NCBI GenBank assembly: GCA_044356745.1
Contig: JBIKVP010000011.1
Location: forward strand, 1-41,626
Reading direction: 5' to 3'
Origin: JBIKVP01 sp044356745
GTDB taxonomy: Bacteria; Pseudomonadota; Alphaproteobacteria; Rhizobiales; Beijerinckiaceae
DNA: 41,626 bases
Part shown: positions 41,516-41,626 of the stretch, one piece after another
Layout: the number at the start of each line of letters is the position of its first letter
Numbering within the stretch: position 1 is the first letter of the stretch
The notes under the pieces: model-generated
What the model was told of the DNA's origin: nothing
Database searches by the model: none
What the model saw: only the letters and a program-made list of their open reading frames with translations
Position numbers and translations under genes: made by a program

Positions 41516-41626
41516 CTATACCCCTCACATTTGAAGAGTTGGTGTCTGAAGTATTTTGAAGTTATCGGATAGGCGGTCAACCCATAATCGTGCTTTTTGC
41601 GGAAAAGTGGTATTCAGGAAGCCAAG
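41516..41626. mobile_element. End of a repeated IS-like element (copy B, cut by window edge)
   Basis: Bases 41516-41598 are the exact reverse complement of 1-83; the sequence then continues 28 bases further inside the element. Both copies point outward from the window, so the whole window lies between two oppositely oriented copies. The flank here ends acactata and the flank of copy A, in the same orientation, ends ctctctata, which may reflect a TA-type target or chance. An assembly break at repeated elements would also produce this. Confidence 0.65.
41525..41626 (-). CDS. C-terminal fragment of a probable transposase (copy B)
   Basis: This frame of 33 codons plus TGA runs in from outside the window: LGFLNTTFPQKARLWVDRL, then SDNFKILQTPTLQM. 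It is identical over the shared part to the frame at 1-74 and stops nine bases before the repeat end. No transposase family was recognised, so the label rests on repetition and position. The catalytic part would lie beyond the window. Confidence 0.4.
   Translation of the reverse strand, partial: LGFLNTTFPQKARLWVDRLSDNFKILQTPTLQM

Noticed and set aside
1..41626. CRISPR array, integrase, tRNA-linked attachment site or anti-phage defence island
   Set aside because: No regularly spaced repeats, integrase motifs, tRNA genes or recognisable defence effectors apart from the truncated PIN gene were found.

Overview
The window is about 41.6 kb of moderate-GC alphaproteobacterial DNA. The evidence is gene content: a CckA hybrid kinase and the CtrA inhibitor SciP, the flagellar block fliF-fliG-fliH(flbE)-fliN-flbD, a DUF2336 protein, a DUF1214/DUF1254 pair, a two-component system next to glnE, and a YcgN-type cysteine-cluster protein. 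The CckA N-terminus and the DUF1214/DUF1254 pair lean towards Hyphomicrobiales (Rhizobiales), but I cannot place the genus. No rRNA, tRNA or CRISPR array was seen.

Layout. 1-83: end of a repeated, probably IS-type element that cuts off a PIN-domain toxin gene; its large partner gene follows (277-1017). 1134-3126: an isolated tail-fibre-like DUF2793 protein and a GH108 lysozyme, separated by a cluster of intergenic hairpins. 3143-7203: a zinc-ribbon protein, an orphan protein, an AEC transporter and a PhoP/PhoQ-like (FeuP/FeuQ-like) pair, followed by glnE (7292-10252). 10334-16033: a DUF2336 protein, a family 4 glycosyltransferase, a decayed gene end, and a divergent Wza-like / Wzc-like exopolysaccharide export pair. 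16166-21794: recO, fliR, flhB, cckA. 21927-25649: ilvH and ilvC with a chemoreceptor and a small membrane protein between them. 26098-28842: pssA, infA, maf, folB, folK. 28850-34026 (minus strand): flbD, fliN, fliH/flbE, fliG, fliF; then sciP. 34716-35750: two damaged minus-strand genes, an AHSA1-type protein without its N-terminus and a frameshifted EF-hand protein. 35950-39642: DUF1254, DUF1214 and a class A penicillin-binding protein. 39804-41498: a ycgN-like gene, a nearly 800-base gene-poor stretch with a nested-hairpin candidate RNA, and a Cys/His-rich EF-hand protein. The last 111 bases are a second copy of the starting element, inverted.

How it works together. CckA feeds the CtrA phosphorelay and SciP counteracts CtrA. 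FlbD, the sigma-54 activator of late flagellar genes, ends the same transcript that encodes the MS-ring and rotor (FliF, FliG, FliN) and the export regulator FliH; FliR and FlhB are export-gate proteins. Motility, a chemoreceptor and exopolysaccharide export are thus interleaved with housekeeping genes (branched-chain amino acids, phospholipid, folate, nitrogen control, peptidoglycan).

The most noteworthy points are: the two inverted element ends that bound the window, one exactly where a PIN gene is truncated; an isolated fibre-plus-lysozyme pair that could be a phage remnant or a detached gene-transfer-agent locus; terminator-like hairpins placed directly before start codons (one containing the chemoreceptor ribosome-binding site); a Wzc-like protein whose kinase domain has lost its ATP-binding loop; two EF-hand genes in AT-rich accessory patches; and a nested RNA-like structure at 40362-40499 with two competing pairings.
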